This document shows, piece by piece, positions 21,808-29,027 of a stretch of 58,186 nt of DNA. Position numbers and translations under genes: made by a program. The stretch comes from an uncultured Geobacteraceae bacterium (GTDB lineage: Bacteria > Desulfobacterota > Desulfuromonadia > Geobacterales > Pseudopelobacteraceae), in assembly GCA_903901875.1 (NCBI GenBank), contig CAIUSO010000051.1, positions 1-58,186 on the forward strand, given 5' to 3'. Numbering within the stretch: the first letter of the stretch is position 1; the number at the start of each line of letters is the position of its first letter. The notes beneath the pieces were generated by a model. The model saw only the letters and a program-made list of their open reading frames with translations. It searched no databases and was not told where the DNA came from.

Positions 21808-24462
21808 ATGATTGATGCTGCCCATCGTACCGTTTATCTGAGCGAGTATGCCACTCCCGATTACCTCGTTGACTCCATTTTCCTTCGCTTTGAACTTGGC
21901 GAAGAGGTTACCACTGTTACCTCTCGCATGGTACTCAAGAGGAACGGTGACAAAGGGGAGGGGGCGGTTCCGCTCCGCCTTGACGGAAAAAAACTTACCC
22001 TTCAAGGTCTGAAGCTGGATGGTGTCTCCCTGGACCCGGAGCGGTATGCCGTTACCGAAGAGTTGCTGATGATCCATGATTTTCCTGCCGCCGGTACCCT
22101 TGAGGTTACCACCCTGCTTCGTCCCCAGGAGAATACCTCCCTTGAGGGGTTGTATCGCTCGGAAGGTATGTTCTGCACCCAGTGTGAGGCGGAAGGTTTT
22201 CGGGCCATCACCTATTATCCCGACCGTCCCGATGTGCTGACGCTCTTTACCACCACGATCATCGGCGACCGGACCGGTTATCCGCTGCTTCTCTGCAACG
22301 GCAATCCGGTGGAGCGGGGAGAACTGGCCGATGGCCGCCATTTTGTCACCTGGCACGATCCCTTTAAAAAGCCGAGCTATCTGTTTGCGCTGGTTGCCGG
22401 TGACCTTCACTGCCAAGAGGACCGCTTTGTTACCTGTTCCGGCCGTACCGTCACCCTGCAAATCTACGTCCATGAGCATAACCGGGATAAATGTGACCAC
22501 GCCATGGCATCCCTCAAAAAAGCCATGCAGTGGGACGAAGAGGTGTACGGCCGGGAATATGATCTTGACTGCTACATGATTGTCGCAGTGGATCATTTCA
22601 ATATGGGGGCCATGGAGAATAAGGGCCTTAATGTGTTCAACTCCTGCTACGTCCTGGCCAGTCCGTTGACCGCTACCGATGACGATTATCGTGCCATCGA
22701 GGCGGTCATTGCCCATGAGTACTTCCATAACTGGAGCGGTAACCGGGTGACCTGCCGGGACTGGTTTCAGCTCTCCCTGAAAGAGGGGCTGACGGTTTTC
22801 CGCGATCAGGAATTCTCCTCCGACATGGAATCGCGGGGGGTAAAGCGGATTGAGGATGTGCGGGGGCTCCGCAGCTCCCAATTTCCGGAAGATGGTGGTC
22901 CCATGGCCCACCCGGTCCGGCCCGAATCTTACATTGAAATCAATAACTTCTATACGGCAACGGTCTATAACAAAGGGGCCGAACTGGTGCGTATGCTCCA
23001 TACCATGCTGGGTGCCTCCCGGTTTCGGGCCGCCATGGATCTCTATTTCAACCGTTTTGATGGACAGGCGGTAACGGTTGATGATTTTGTGGACTGTATG
23101 TCGGAGGCGGGTGAGATTGATCTCAGCCAGTTTTTCCGCTGGTACCGCCAGGCCGGAACTCCGCTCCTCACGGCAGACAGTTGCTACGATCCGGTTGAGC
23201 AGACCTGTACTGTGACCGTCACCCAGAGTTACCCCGACTCTCCCGGCGGCAACGATCGGCTGCCGCTCCATATCCCCCTGACCGTGGGGCTGCTCGGGAA
23301 TGACGGTGCCCCACTCCCGGTAATCCTGAAGGGGGAAGAACCGCGGACGGAATTTTCACGCACCCTCCATCTGCGCTCCGCCAGCCAGAGCTTCTGTTTT
23401 ACCGGTCTCAATACCGAACCGACGCCGTCCCTGCTGCGCGGGTTTTCAGCCCCGGTCAAGCTTGAGTACCCCTATCGCCATGACCAGTTGGCCCTGCTAA
23501 TGGCCCACGACAGTGATCCCTTCTGCCGCTGGGAGGCGGGGCAGCGCATGGCTACCGGGGTTATTCTGGCCCTTGCCGAAGACGTGACGTCTGGAAAAAC
23601 ACTGCATCTGGATTCTCATTTTACTGAAGCTTTCAGGATTTCCCTCGGGGGAAGTACGTCCGATCCGGCCTTCCTGGCCGAGATGCTCATGCTTCCCACC
23701 GAAAAATATCTTGCCGAGTTGGTACGGGAGATTGACCCCGGCGCCCTGTACGCTGCCCGCTCCTTTGTCCTCACCACCCTGGCGGAACGGTTTGGAGATG
23801 AGTTTCTGGTGTTGCGGCAGTCACTGGTATCACCCCGCCCCGCACTGCCGGGGGATGGACGGGCCGGTGCCCGGAAGCTGGCAAATCTCTGCCTTGCCTA
23901 TCTGATGCAGAGCGGCAGCCAGGCGGCCATTGATCTCTGTGTGGAGCAGTATGAACGGGGGACAACCATGACCGACAGCATTGGTGCCCTCATGCCGCTG
24001 GCCTCCTGTGACTGCCCGGAGCGACGGTTGCTGCTTGCCGATTTTTATGAACGGTGGCAGGAAGAACGGCTGGTGGTGGATAAGTGGTTCTCGTTGCAGG
24101 CCACCTCAAGCCTTCCCGGCACGCTGGATGAACTGCGCCTGCTCCTTGATCACCCCGCCTTCGAGGTTACCAATCCCAACCGTTTCCGTTCACTGGTGGC
24201 CGCCTTCAGTCAGCGCAATCAGGTCCGTTTTCATGCTCCGGGGGGAGAGGGGTATCAATTCCTCGCCGATCAGCTGTTGCGATTGATACCGGTGAATCCC
24301 CAGGTATCTGCCCGGTTGCTGGGCCCCTTGACAACCTGGCGCCGGTTTGAGCCGGGGCGCCGTGAACTCATGGAACAGCAGTTGATGCGGATTCGGGAGA
24401 GCAGGGAGCTTCCCCGTGACGTCTATGAAGTGGTCAGCAAAAGTCTGGATGGAATGAACTGA
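21808..24462 (+). CDS. pepN: Aminopeptidase N (M1 family zinc metallopeptidase)
   Basis: 884 residues from the ATG at 21808; an in-frame TTG at 21796 has no better support. Cytoplasmic zinc aminopeptidase removing N-terminal residues from peptides. The exopeptidase motif GAMEN is at about residues 267-271, the zinc site HEYFH at 303-307 and the second glutamate in LKEGL at about 326, giving the canonical HExxH-x18-E. A DUF3458-type Ig-like domain and the alpha-helical C-terminal domain follow; the length is close to E. coli PepN (870). Divergent from the zinc-ribbon gene, with no obvious operon partner downstream. Confidence 0.96.
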   Translation: MIDAAHRTVYLSEYATPDYLVDSIFLRFELGEEVTTVTSRMVLKRNGDKGEGAVPLRLDGKKLTLQGLKLDGVSLDPERYAVTEELLMIHDFPAAGTLEVTTLLRPQENTSLEGLYRSEGMFCTQCEAEGFRAITYYPDRPDVLTLFTTTIIGDRTGYPLLLCNGNPVERGELADGRHFVTWHDPFKKPSYLFALVAGDLHCQEDRFVTCSGRTVTLQIYVHEHNRDKCDHAMASLKKAMQWDEEVYGREYDLDCYMIVAVDHFNMGAMENKGLNVFNSCYVLASPLTATDDDYRAIEAVIAHEYFHNWSGNRVTCRDWFQLSLKEGLTVFRDQEFSSDMESRGVKRIEDVRGLRSSQFPEDGGPMAHPVRPESYIEINNFYTATVYNKGAELVRMLHTMLGASRFRAAMDLYFNRFDGQAVTVDDFVDCMSEAGEIDLSQFFRWYRQAGTPLLTADSCYDPVEQTCTVTVTQSYPDSPGGNDRLPLHIPLTVGLLGNDGAPLPVILKGEEPRTEFSRTLHLRSASQSFCFTGLNTEPTPSLLRGFSAPVKLEYPYRHDQLALLMAHDSDPFCRWEAGQRMATGVILALAEDVTSGKTLHLDSHFTEAFRISLGGSTSDPAFLAEMLMLPTEKYLAELVREIDPGALYAARSFVLTTLAERFGDEFLVLRQSLVSPRPALPGDGRAGARKLANLCLAYLMQSGSQAAIDLCVEQYERGTTMTDSIGALMPLASCDCPERRLLLADFYERWQEERLVVDKWFSLQATSSLPGTLDELRLLLDHPAFEVTNPNRFRSLVAAFSQRNQVRFHAPGGEGYQFLADQLLRLIPVNPQVSARLLGPLTTWRRFEPGRRELMEQQLMRIRESRELPRDVYEVVSKSLDGMN

Positions 24463-24539
24463 AAGCGCATCGGATTGGTCTGATTAGGTAGTCCTTTGTC
24501 TCCTACGGTTGAACGTTGCCTGTTTCTCTGGAATTATCC

Positions 24540-25571
24540 ATGCGAATTGCGCTCATTTGTCCATACTCCCGCGGTCCCCTGCGGGGAAATATCATAACGG
24601 TTCAGCGCATCGCCCGTTTCCTTGGGCAGGCCGGAATCGATGTTATCACCCTTGCGGCTGACCGGTGTACCGCCGGTGAGATGGAGTTGCAACTTCTTGA
24701 GTTCAGGCCGGATCTGGTCCACGGATTCAATGCCTGTTATTGCGGGCCGTTGGCGCGGAAACTTGCGGAGATACTCCATATCCCGTATCTGATAACCATG
24801 ACGGGAAGTGATCTCAACGACCCACGGCAGAGAAATCATCCTGATACGATCACCGCTCTTGAAGGGGCCAAGGCAATTGTCTGTTTTTGTGCCCTTGATG
24901 CCGAAAAATTGGTTAATTTCTTTCCCGTACTGAAAAGAATTGTCACGGTTATATTTCAGGGGGTCGAACAATTATCGGTAGATTCGGATGAAACATTTGG
25001 CATTGACGGTTCGTCCTTTGTCCTGCTGTTGCCTGCAGCCCTGCGACCGGTCAAAGGTATTGAATTTCCCCTCAAAGCGTTGTCACCGCCGGTATTGAAT
25101 GACCAAAACCTGCACTTAATCTGCGCAGGCGGGGTTATTGATGCGGAATACGCAACGTCTGTTTTCGAGCTGTTGAACGCCACTCCCTTAGCAACCTGGA
25201 TTGGTGAAATTCCCCATGGGCGCATGGGGAGCCTCTATTCACGGGCAGATCTGGTTCTCAACTGTTCCGGTTACGAATCAATGCCCAACAGTCTGCTTGA
25301 AGCCATGGCAATGGGGCGACCGGTGTTGGCGGCCGATATTCCGGGAAACCGAGCACTCATTACCCATGGTGTCACCGGTTGGCTCTATGGCGACGAAACC
25401 GATTTCAGAAGGCTTGTTGCACTGATCGTTACGAATGGTGCGTTGCGCAGGGAGGTGGGGTGTAACGCCCGGCAGTTTGTACAGGAATCATTCTCACCCC
25501 ACCGGGAGGCAGCCGGATACGTGTCTCTTTACGGTGAAGTGGCCTGTGAAGTTGTCAAGGAGCCATTATGA
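24540..25571 (+). CDS. GT4-type glycosyltransferase
   Basis: 343 residues from ATG 24540 (MRIALICPYS); an upstream frame to 24516 adds only eight unlikely residues. Two Rossmann-like halves: an N-terminal acceptor domain with RGNIITVQRIARFLGQAG and ITMTGSDLND, and a C-terminal nucleotide-sugar domain with NCSGYESMPNSLLEAMAMGRPVLA (E-x7-E region) and GVTGWLYG. The GN..T..R.ARFL..AG and TGSDL elements recall the SenB-like (TIGR04348-type) group, but this is pattern memory only. Substrate unknown; it stands alone. Confidence 0.8.
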   Translation: MRIALICPYSRGPLRGNIITVQRIARFLGQAGIDVITLAADRCTAGEMELQLLEFRPDLVHGFNACYCGPLARKLAEILHIPYLITMTGSDLNDPRQRNHPDTITALEGAKAIVCFCALDAEKLVNFFPVLKRIVTVIFQGVEQLSVDSDETFGIDGSSFVLLLPAALRPVKGIEFPLKALSPPVLNDQNLHLICAGGVIDAEYATSVFELLNATPLATWIGEIPHGRMGSLYSRADLVLNCSGYESMPNSLLEAMAMGRPVLAADIPGNRALITHGVTGWLYGDETDFRRLVALIVTNGALRREVGCNARQFVQESFSPHREAAGYVSLYGEVACEVVKEPL

Positions 25572-25713
25572 TCATTCTGATTGAATTCACTGCACCCGTT
25601 TTCCGTTCGACGTGAAGCTCTTTTGGAAACCGGAGATAAGGAGTCTGGCAACAATATTAAAACCATGGTGTAGACAGTTGGCATATGCCTCAATTGGGCG
25701 AACGGAAAAAGAC

Positions 25714-25733
25714 GGGCGTATGGCCATACGCCC
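25714..25733. repeat. 20-bp perfect palindrome (REP-like)
   Basis: GGGCGTATGG followed directly by its reverse complement CCATACGCCC, flanked by A-rich sequence and CTACG. Similar GGGCGTATGGCCATACGCCC units occur as dispersed intergenic repeats in several proteobacteria (from memory, not searched). Confidence 0.65.
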
Positions 25734-25762
25734 CTACGAGCGGTCAAATTAAAATCATTTTG

Positions 25763-25776
25763 TTGACCCACATCAA
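25763..25776. promoter_or_regulatory. CRP/FNR-family binding site
   Basis: TTGACCCACATCAA matches the FNR/Dnr consensus TTGAT-N4-ATCAA at 9 of 10 specified bases. It sits about 60-75 bp upstream of the mini-ORFs, suggesting anaerobic or NO-responsive control. Confidence 0.5.
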
Positions 25777-25837
25777 ACTATTTCGAGCGGTGGTGCGCTA
25801 TGGTGGAATCATACCAAGCATGGAGGCTGGCAACAAC

Positions 25838-25921
25838 ATGAATATCTTGCAGAGAGATATGGGGCTGTTGTCGTTCGTTATGAGCAGGAATAGAATAAGA
25901 GATGGGGAGCGGGGGGCGTGA
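25838..25921 (+). CDS. Possible mini-ORF (27 residues)
   Basis: MNILQRDMGLLSFVMSRNRI and seven more residues, ending in a TGA that overlaps the ATG of the next small ORF (TGATG). An in-frame ATG at 25820 gives six more residues. Weak support: the only arguments are the coupled stop/start and the upstream FNR-like box. Confidence 0.25.
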   Translation: MNILQRDMGLLSFVMSRNRIRDGERGA

Positions 25922-26073
25922 TGCTCACAATAAGTGAAGTGGCCGTAACAGCAACAATCTGGTGCCTCACCGCCGTGGGGGGATTTTTCGGCATACGTGC
26001 CGCCCTGCGTAAAAAGAAAATGAAGTGTGATGAAAGGAAGATCTCCTCACGTACTATTGTGGAACATAACTGA
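25921..26073 (+). CDS. Small single-span membrane protein (50 residues)
   Basis: Begins MLTISEVAVTATIWCL and continues with a hydrophobic segment (about residues 6-28, TAVGGFFGI), then a strongly basic AALRKKKMKCDERK stretch, consistent with one membrane helix with a cytoplasmic C-terminus. The start ATG overlaps the upstream mini-ORF stop. The purine-rich GGGGAGCGGGGGG upstream could serve as ribosome binding site. No family recognised. Confidence 0.4.
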   Translation: MLTISEVAVTATIWCLTAVGGFFGIRAALRKKKMKCDERKISSRTIVEHN

Positions 26074-26107
26074 TTCGCTCCATTGGGCGAACAAAAAGGA
26101 GTAATAA

Positions 26108-26185
26108 ATGGGGTGTTGTGGTTGTGGGATTACGCATAAAAAAAGCCTGCCATCCATTGCGGAAGGCAGGCTTTTTTTATTATAA
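26108..26185 (+). CDS. Possible cysteine-rich micropeptide (25 residues)
   Basis: MGCCGCGITHKKSLPSIAEG plus five residues. An excellent AAGGAG lies 7 bp before the ATG, which is why it deserves listing. The last half of the frame is also the terminator hairpin at 26138-26178. The CCGC start could bind metal; function unknown. It may be a leader or a degenerate end of a longer gene. Confidence 0.35.
   Translation: MGCCGCGITHKKSLPSIAEGRLFLL
26138..26178. terminator. Bidirectional rho-independent terminator
   Basis: AAAAAAA-GCCTGCC (stem 26145-26151) pairs with GGCAGGC (26165-26171) followed by TTTTTTT. It serves the minus-strand yceI gene and the plus-strand small ORFs. Confidence 0.8.
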
Positions 26186-26188
26186 AAA

Positions 26189-26782
26189 CTATTTGCCTTT
26201 GATCATTTCAATTTCCAGAGTGATGGCAACTTCTTCACCTACGGCCACTCCACCGGTTTCCAAGGCGGCATTGTACAGTAAGCCGAAATCTTTACGATTT
26301 ATCTTGGTGGTGGCAACAACACCGCTCCGGTAATTGCCCCAGGGGTCTTTGCTTTCTACCGCCGGTCCCTCAACATCAAGTACTACCTCGCGGGTTACTC
26401 CATGGAGTGACAGGTCACCGGTTACTTTTAATTTATCCTTGCCTGCACTGGCTACTTTCTTTGAAACAAACGTCATGGCAGGGAATTTTGCCACATCAAA
26501 AAAATCAGCACTCTTGAGATGGGCATCTCTTTTCTGAACATTGGTGTTTACTGACGCCGTATCTATTGAAACCGATACATGGGACTTGGTAATGTCTTTT
26601 TCGTTGATCTCAACGGTACCACTGAATTTTTCAAAGCTCCCCTTTACGTTGGACACCATCAGGTGGCGAACCTTGAAGCCAACGTTGGAATGATCCGGGT
26701 CAATCTTCCAGGTTGATGCCTGGGAAAGCAGCGGCAGTGAGAGGACAAAAACGGTGGTGAGCAGGGTGAGTAACTTTTTCAT
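26189..26782 (-). CDS. YceI-family periplasmic protein
   Basis: 197 residues from ATG 26782, preceded by AAAAGGAGACCCGCC, a clear ribosome binding site; the 21 extra codons upstream are not needed. A signal peptide (MKKLLTLLTTVFVLSLPLLS, cleavage near QAS) is followed by a YceI lipocalin-like beta-barrel that binds polyisoprenoid-type lipids in characterised homologues. Hallmarks: WKIDPDHSNVGFKVRHLMVS, FSGTVEI, NVQKRDAHLKSADFFD, FPAMTF, GDLSLHGVTREVVLDV and FGLLYNAALETGGVAVGEEV. Single gene ending at a shared terminator. Confidence 0.93.
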   Translation of the reverse strand: MKKLLTLLTTVFVLSLPLLSQASTWKIDPDHSNVGFKVRHLMVSNVKGSFEKFSGTVEINEKDITKSHVSVSIDTASVNTNVQKRDAHLKSADFFDVAKFPAMTFVSKKVASAGKDKLKVTGDLSLHGVTREVVLDVEGPAVESKDPWGNYRSGVVATTKINRKDFGLLYNAALETGGVAVGEEVAITLEIEMIKGK

Positions 26783-27160
26783 GGCGGGTCTCCTTTTGAT
26801 GGTGTCTATTTTTAATAAGACAAAAATAGTATGATTTGATATCAAACTATATGAGCAGCATCACAATGTCAATAGTTATTTTCGACGAACTCAGAAATAT
26901 TATTTTGACGGTGATTGGTTATGAACGCGGTCAGTTGAATAACCGGAAGAAATGGCATAAGTACGTTCCGGTCTGATAACATGGTCTTCTCCATCAGTTC
27001 CAGACGATTCATTTCCGGCATGACGAAGTCGGTAAGAACGAGGTCGATCATAAGGGTTTTTGGGGCGCAACGAGGTCATATCGGTAACTACACCGGAATT
27101 GGCTGGACAAACACGCGGGAATTACGGTATGTGAACGTAAAAAACGGAGGTACGCAGCAG
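26783..27160. other. Intergenic region with response-regulator remnant
   Basis: Lies between divergent yceI and yicC. It holds the receiver-domain fragment (26869-27051, minus strand) and the yicC ribosome binding site (GGAGG, 27146-27150). Nothing else recognised. Confidence 0.5.
26869..27051 (-). pseudogene. Receiver-domain (response regulator) fragment
   Basis: The 60-codon frame reads MIDLVLTDFVMPEMNRLELM and later PVIQLTAF. These match the phospho-acceptor strand (LVLTDxxMPxMNGLELM) and the beta-4 Thr strand (PVIxLTAF) of a CheY-like receiver. The first third (DD motif) and the last third (KP motif) are absent, so this is a relic and not a gene. Confidence 0.55.
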
Positions 27161-28039
27161 ATGCTCAAAAGCATGACCGGATATGGCAAGGGTGAAGCGG
27201 GTACGGCAGAAGGCACCTTTACGGTTGAGATCCGCTCGGTTAATCATCGCTACGGTGAGGTCTCCGTTCGAATGCCACGCTCTCTGTATCAGTATGAAAA
27301 TGAAGTCAAGCGCCTCGTCTCTTCTTCCCTCAAACGGGGAAAAATTGAGGTGTCAGTTCAGTGTAACGAGGTGATTTCCGAACTGATAGTCCCCCAACTC
27401 GATATGGTGCTGGCACGGGCTTATTTTGAAGCCTATGGTCGCCTTTCCAAGGAGTTTAATCTTCCTCAGGATGTGGCCCCGGCCTTTCTTATGGCTCAGA
27501 AAGGGGTGCTGAAAGAGGTCTCGGTCACCCGTGATGAGGTTGAACAGCTTCCCTCTTTACGGGAGGCTGTCACGGGAGCCGTGGCCGCACTGGACGCCAT
27601 GCGGAGCCGGGAAGGTGATGCACTGGAACAGGATCTGGCAGCGAGGAGAATTCAGATAGCCCGCTGGACCGAGCAGATTGGTGAACGGATACCGCTGGTG
27701 GTTGAGGAGTATCGACTCAAATTGAAGGGGCGTCTTGAACTGTTGCTGGAAGGGGCGGAGGTTGATCAGGCCAGACTTGCCCAGGAAGTTGCCCTGCTGG
27801 CGGACCGGGGCGATATTACTGAAGAGCTGGTGCGGCTTGCCAGTCACTTCTGTCAGTTTGATGATGCACTGCGGAGTAATGAGCCGGTCGGCAGGAAGCT
27901 TGATTTTCTGATGCAGGAGATGAACCGGGAGGTCAATACCATCGGTTCAAAATCAAATGATGCGGCCATTACGACGCTGGTAATTCAGATCAAGGCTGAA
28001 ATGGAAAAAATGCGGGAGCAGGTACAGAATGTTGAATAA
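27161..28039 (+). CDS. yicC: YicC-family endoribonuclease
   Basis: 292 residues from ATG 27161, with GGAGG 10 bp upstream; a longer frame to 26981 runs antisense through the receiver relic and is rejected. Family signature at the N-terminus (MLKSMTGYGKG, then TVEIRSVNHRYGEV) and at the C-terminus (GRKLDFLMQEMNREVNTIGSK, ending MREQVQNVE). Members are endoribonucleases linked to RNA turnover and stationary-phase survival. Followed after 15 bp by gmk; the short remA-like gene that sits between yicC and gmk in some relatives is absent. Confidence 0.94.
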   Translation: MLKSMTGYGKGEAGTAEGTFTVEIRSVNHRYGEVSVRMPRSLYQYENEVKRLVSSSLKRGKIEVSVQCNEVISELIVPQLDMVLARAYFEAYGRLSKEFNLPQDVAPAFLMAQKGVLKEVSVTRDEVEQLPSLREAVTGAVAALDAMRSREGDALEQDLAARRIQIARWTEQIGERIPLVVEEYRLKLKGRLELLLEGAEVDQARLAQEVALLADRGDITEELVRLASHFCQFDDALRSNEPVGRKLDFLMQEMNREVNTIGSKSNDAAITTLVIQIKAEMEKMREQVQNVE

Positions 28040-28054
28040 GGAAAGGTGTCTCCG

Positions 28055-28663
28055 ATGAAACGAGAAGGCTTGATTCTGATACTTTCTGCCCCGTCCGGTG
28101 CGGGTAAAACGTCACTCTGTCGGGAATTGTTCCAAACATTTCCCGATATGAAAGAGTCCATCAGCTATACGACCCGGGTTCCCCGGTCGGGGGAGATCGA
28201 GGGGGAGGCGTATCATTTTGTCACGGTGGAGGAGTTTGACCGGATGATCGCCGATGATGCTTTTGCCGAGTGGGCCACTGTTCATGGCAATAAATATGGC
28301 ACCGCTCTCCGGACATTGGAAGAAGCGCGAAAGAAGGGCGTGGATCTGGTGCTGGATATCGATTGCCAGGGGGCTCTCAAGCTTAAGGAGCAGTTTGAAG
28401 GGGGAGTGTACGTGTTTATCATGCCCCCCAGTATGACCGAGTTGCGCCGCCGTCTGGAGCATCGCTCCACCGACGCGGCGGAGGTGATAGAGCTGCGTAT
28501 TAACCGGGCGGCCGAGGAAATCAGGCAGGCCTGCTGGTACGATTATATCATTTTTAATGATGATTTCAGTACGGCCTGTGGTGAACTGGCGGCCATTGTG
28601 ACGGCTCATCGGCGTAAAACCTTTAGAATGATGGAAAAAGTCGGAAAATTGTTTGATCTATAG
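28055..28663 (+). CDS. gmk: Guanylate kinase
   Basis: 202 residues from ATG 28055, with AAGGAAAGG about 8 bp upstream; an in-frame GTG at 28046 is an alternative. Phosphorylates GMP to GDP with ATP. P-loop APSGAGKT at 12-19, GMP-binding [20 protein letters not shown] and the DIDCQGA loop are present. Second gene of yicC-gmk-rpoZ. Confidence 0.97.
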   Translation: MKREGLILILSAPSGAGKTSLCRELFQTFPDMKESISYTTRVPRSGEIEGEAYHFVTVEEFDRMIADDAFAEWATVHGNKYGTALRTLEEARKKGVDLVLDIDCQGALKLKEQFEGGVYVFIMPPSMTELRRRLEHRSTDAAEVIELRINRAAEEIRQACWYDYIIFNDDFSTACGELAAIVTAHRRKTFRMMEKVGKLFDL

Positions 28664-28718
28664 GGTAAAATGGGGTATATTGACCCTTCATTCAAAGAAG
28701 TTGAAAAGGGGTACTGTC

Positions 28719-28925
28719 ATGGCACGAGTAACGGTAGAAGATTGTCTGGAAAAGGTTGAAAATCGTTTCCAGTTGGTAATACTGGCTGCCAAGCGGGTGA
28801 AGCAGCTCTATAAAGGGGCCCAGCCGTTGATTGAGTCAAAAAATAATCGTCAGGTGGTTACTGCGCTTCGGGAAATTGCTGCCGGTAAAATTGGTTTTGA
28901 AGTTTCCAAGAAACAGCGCGTCTAA
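28719..28925 (+). CDS. rpoZ: DNA-directed RNA polymerase omega subunit
   Basis: 68 residues from ATG 28719 ([20 protein letters not shown]), with GAAAAGGGG upstream. Omega folds onto beta-prime and forms part of a (p)ppGpp site in many bacteria. The family pattern ([26 protein letters not shown]) is intact. Location before relA/spoT is classical. Confidence 0.97.
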   Translation: MARVTVEDCLEKVENRFQLVILAAKRVKQLYKGAQPLIESKNNRQVVTALREIAAGKIGFEVSKKQRV

Positions 28926-28937
28926 TCTGCCATCCCT

Positions 28938-28976
28938 GGTGAAACCGGAGTAACTTTCCGGTTTCACCTTTTTTTT
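28938..28976 (+). terminator. Rho-independent terminator after rpoZ
   Basis: GGTGAAACCGG (28938-28948) pairs perfectly with CCGGTTTCACC (28958-28968), followed by eight T. Separates yicC-gmk-rpoZ from the relA/spoT gene. Confidence 0.9.
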
Positions 28977-29027
28977 ATCCGCTTTCCGTATTTTTCCTCC
29001 TAACCGTTAACAGGCGATGAACAACGT

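Larger units (their letters stand above)
25572..25919. other. Gene-poor region with palindrome and FNR-like site
   Basis: No convincing long gene. It contains the 20-bp palindrome at 25714-25733, a CRP/FNR-like site at 25763-25776 and the start of mini-ORFs (ATG 25820 or 25838, ending in TGA 25919-25921). Confidence 0.5.

Noticed and set aside
21787..23271. 494-codon minus-strand frame opposite pepN
   Set aside because: The plus strand encodes a complete PepN with all catalytic motifs; the reverse frame shows no recognisable domain.
25685..25921. 78-codon frame through the GGGCGTATGG palindrome
   Set aside because: Its first part is a translated intergenic repeat; only the end (from 25820 or 25838) could be a mini-ORF.
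26981..27160. 60-codon N-terminal extension of yicC
   Set aside because: It lies antisense to the receiver-domain relic, lacks a ribosome binding site, and YicC proteins begin at MLKSMTGYG.
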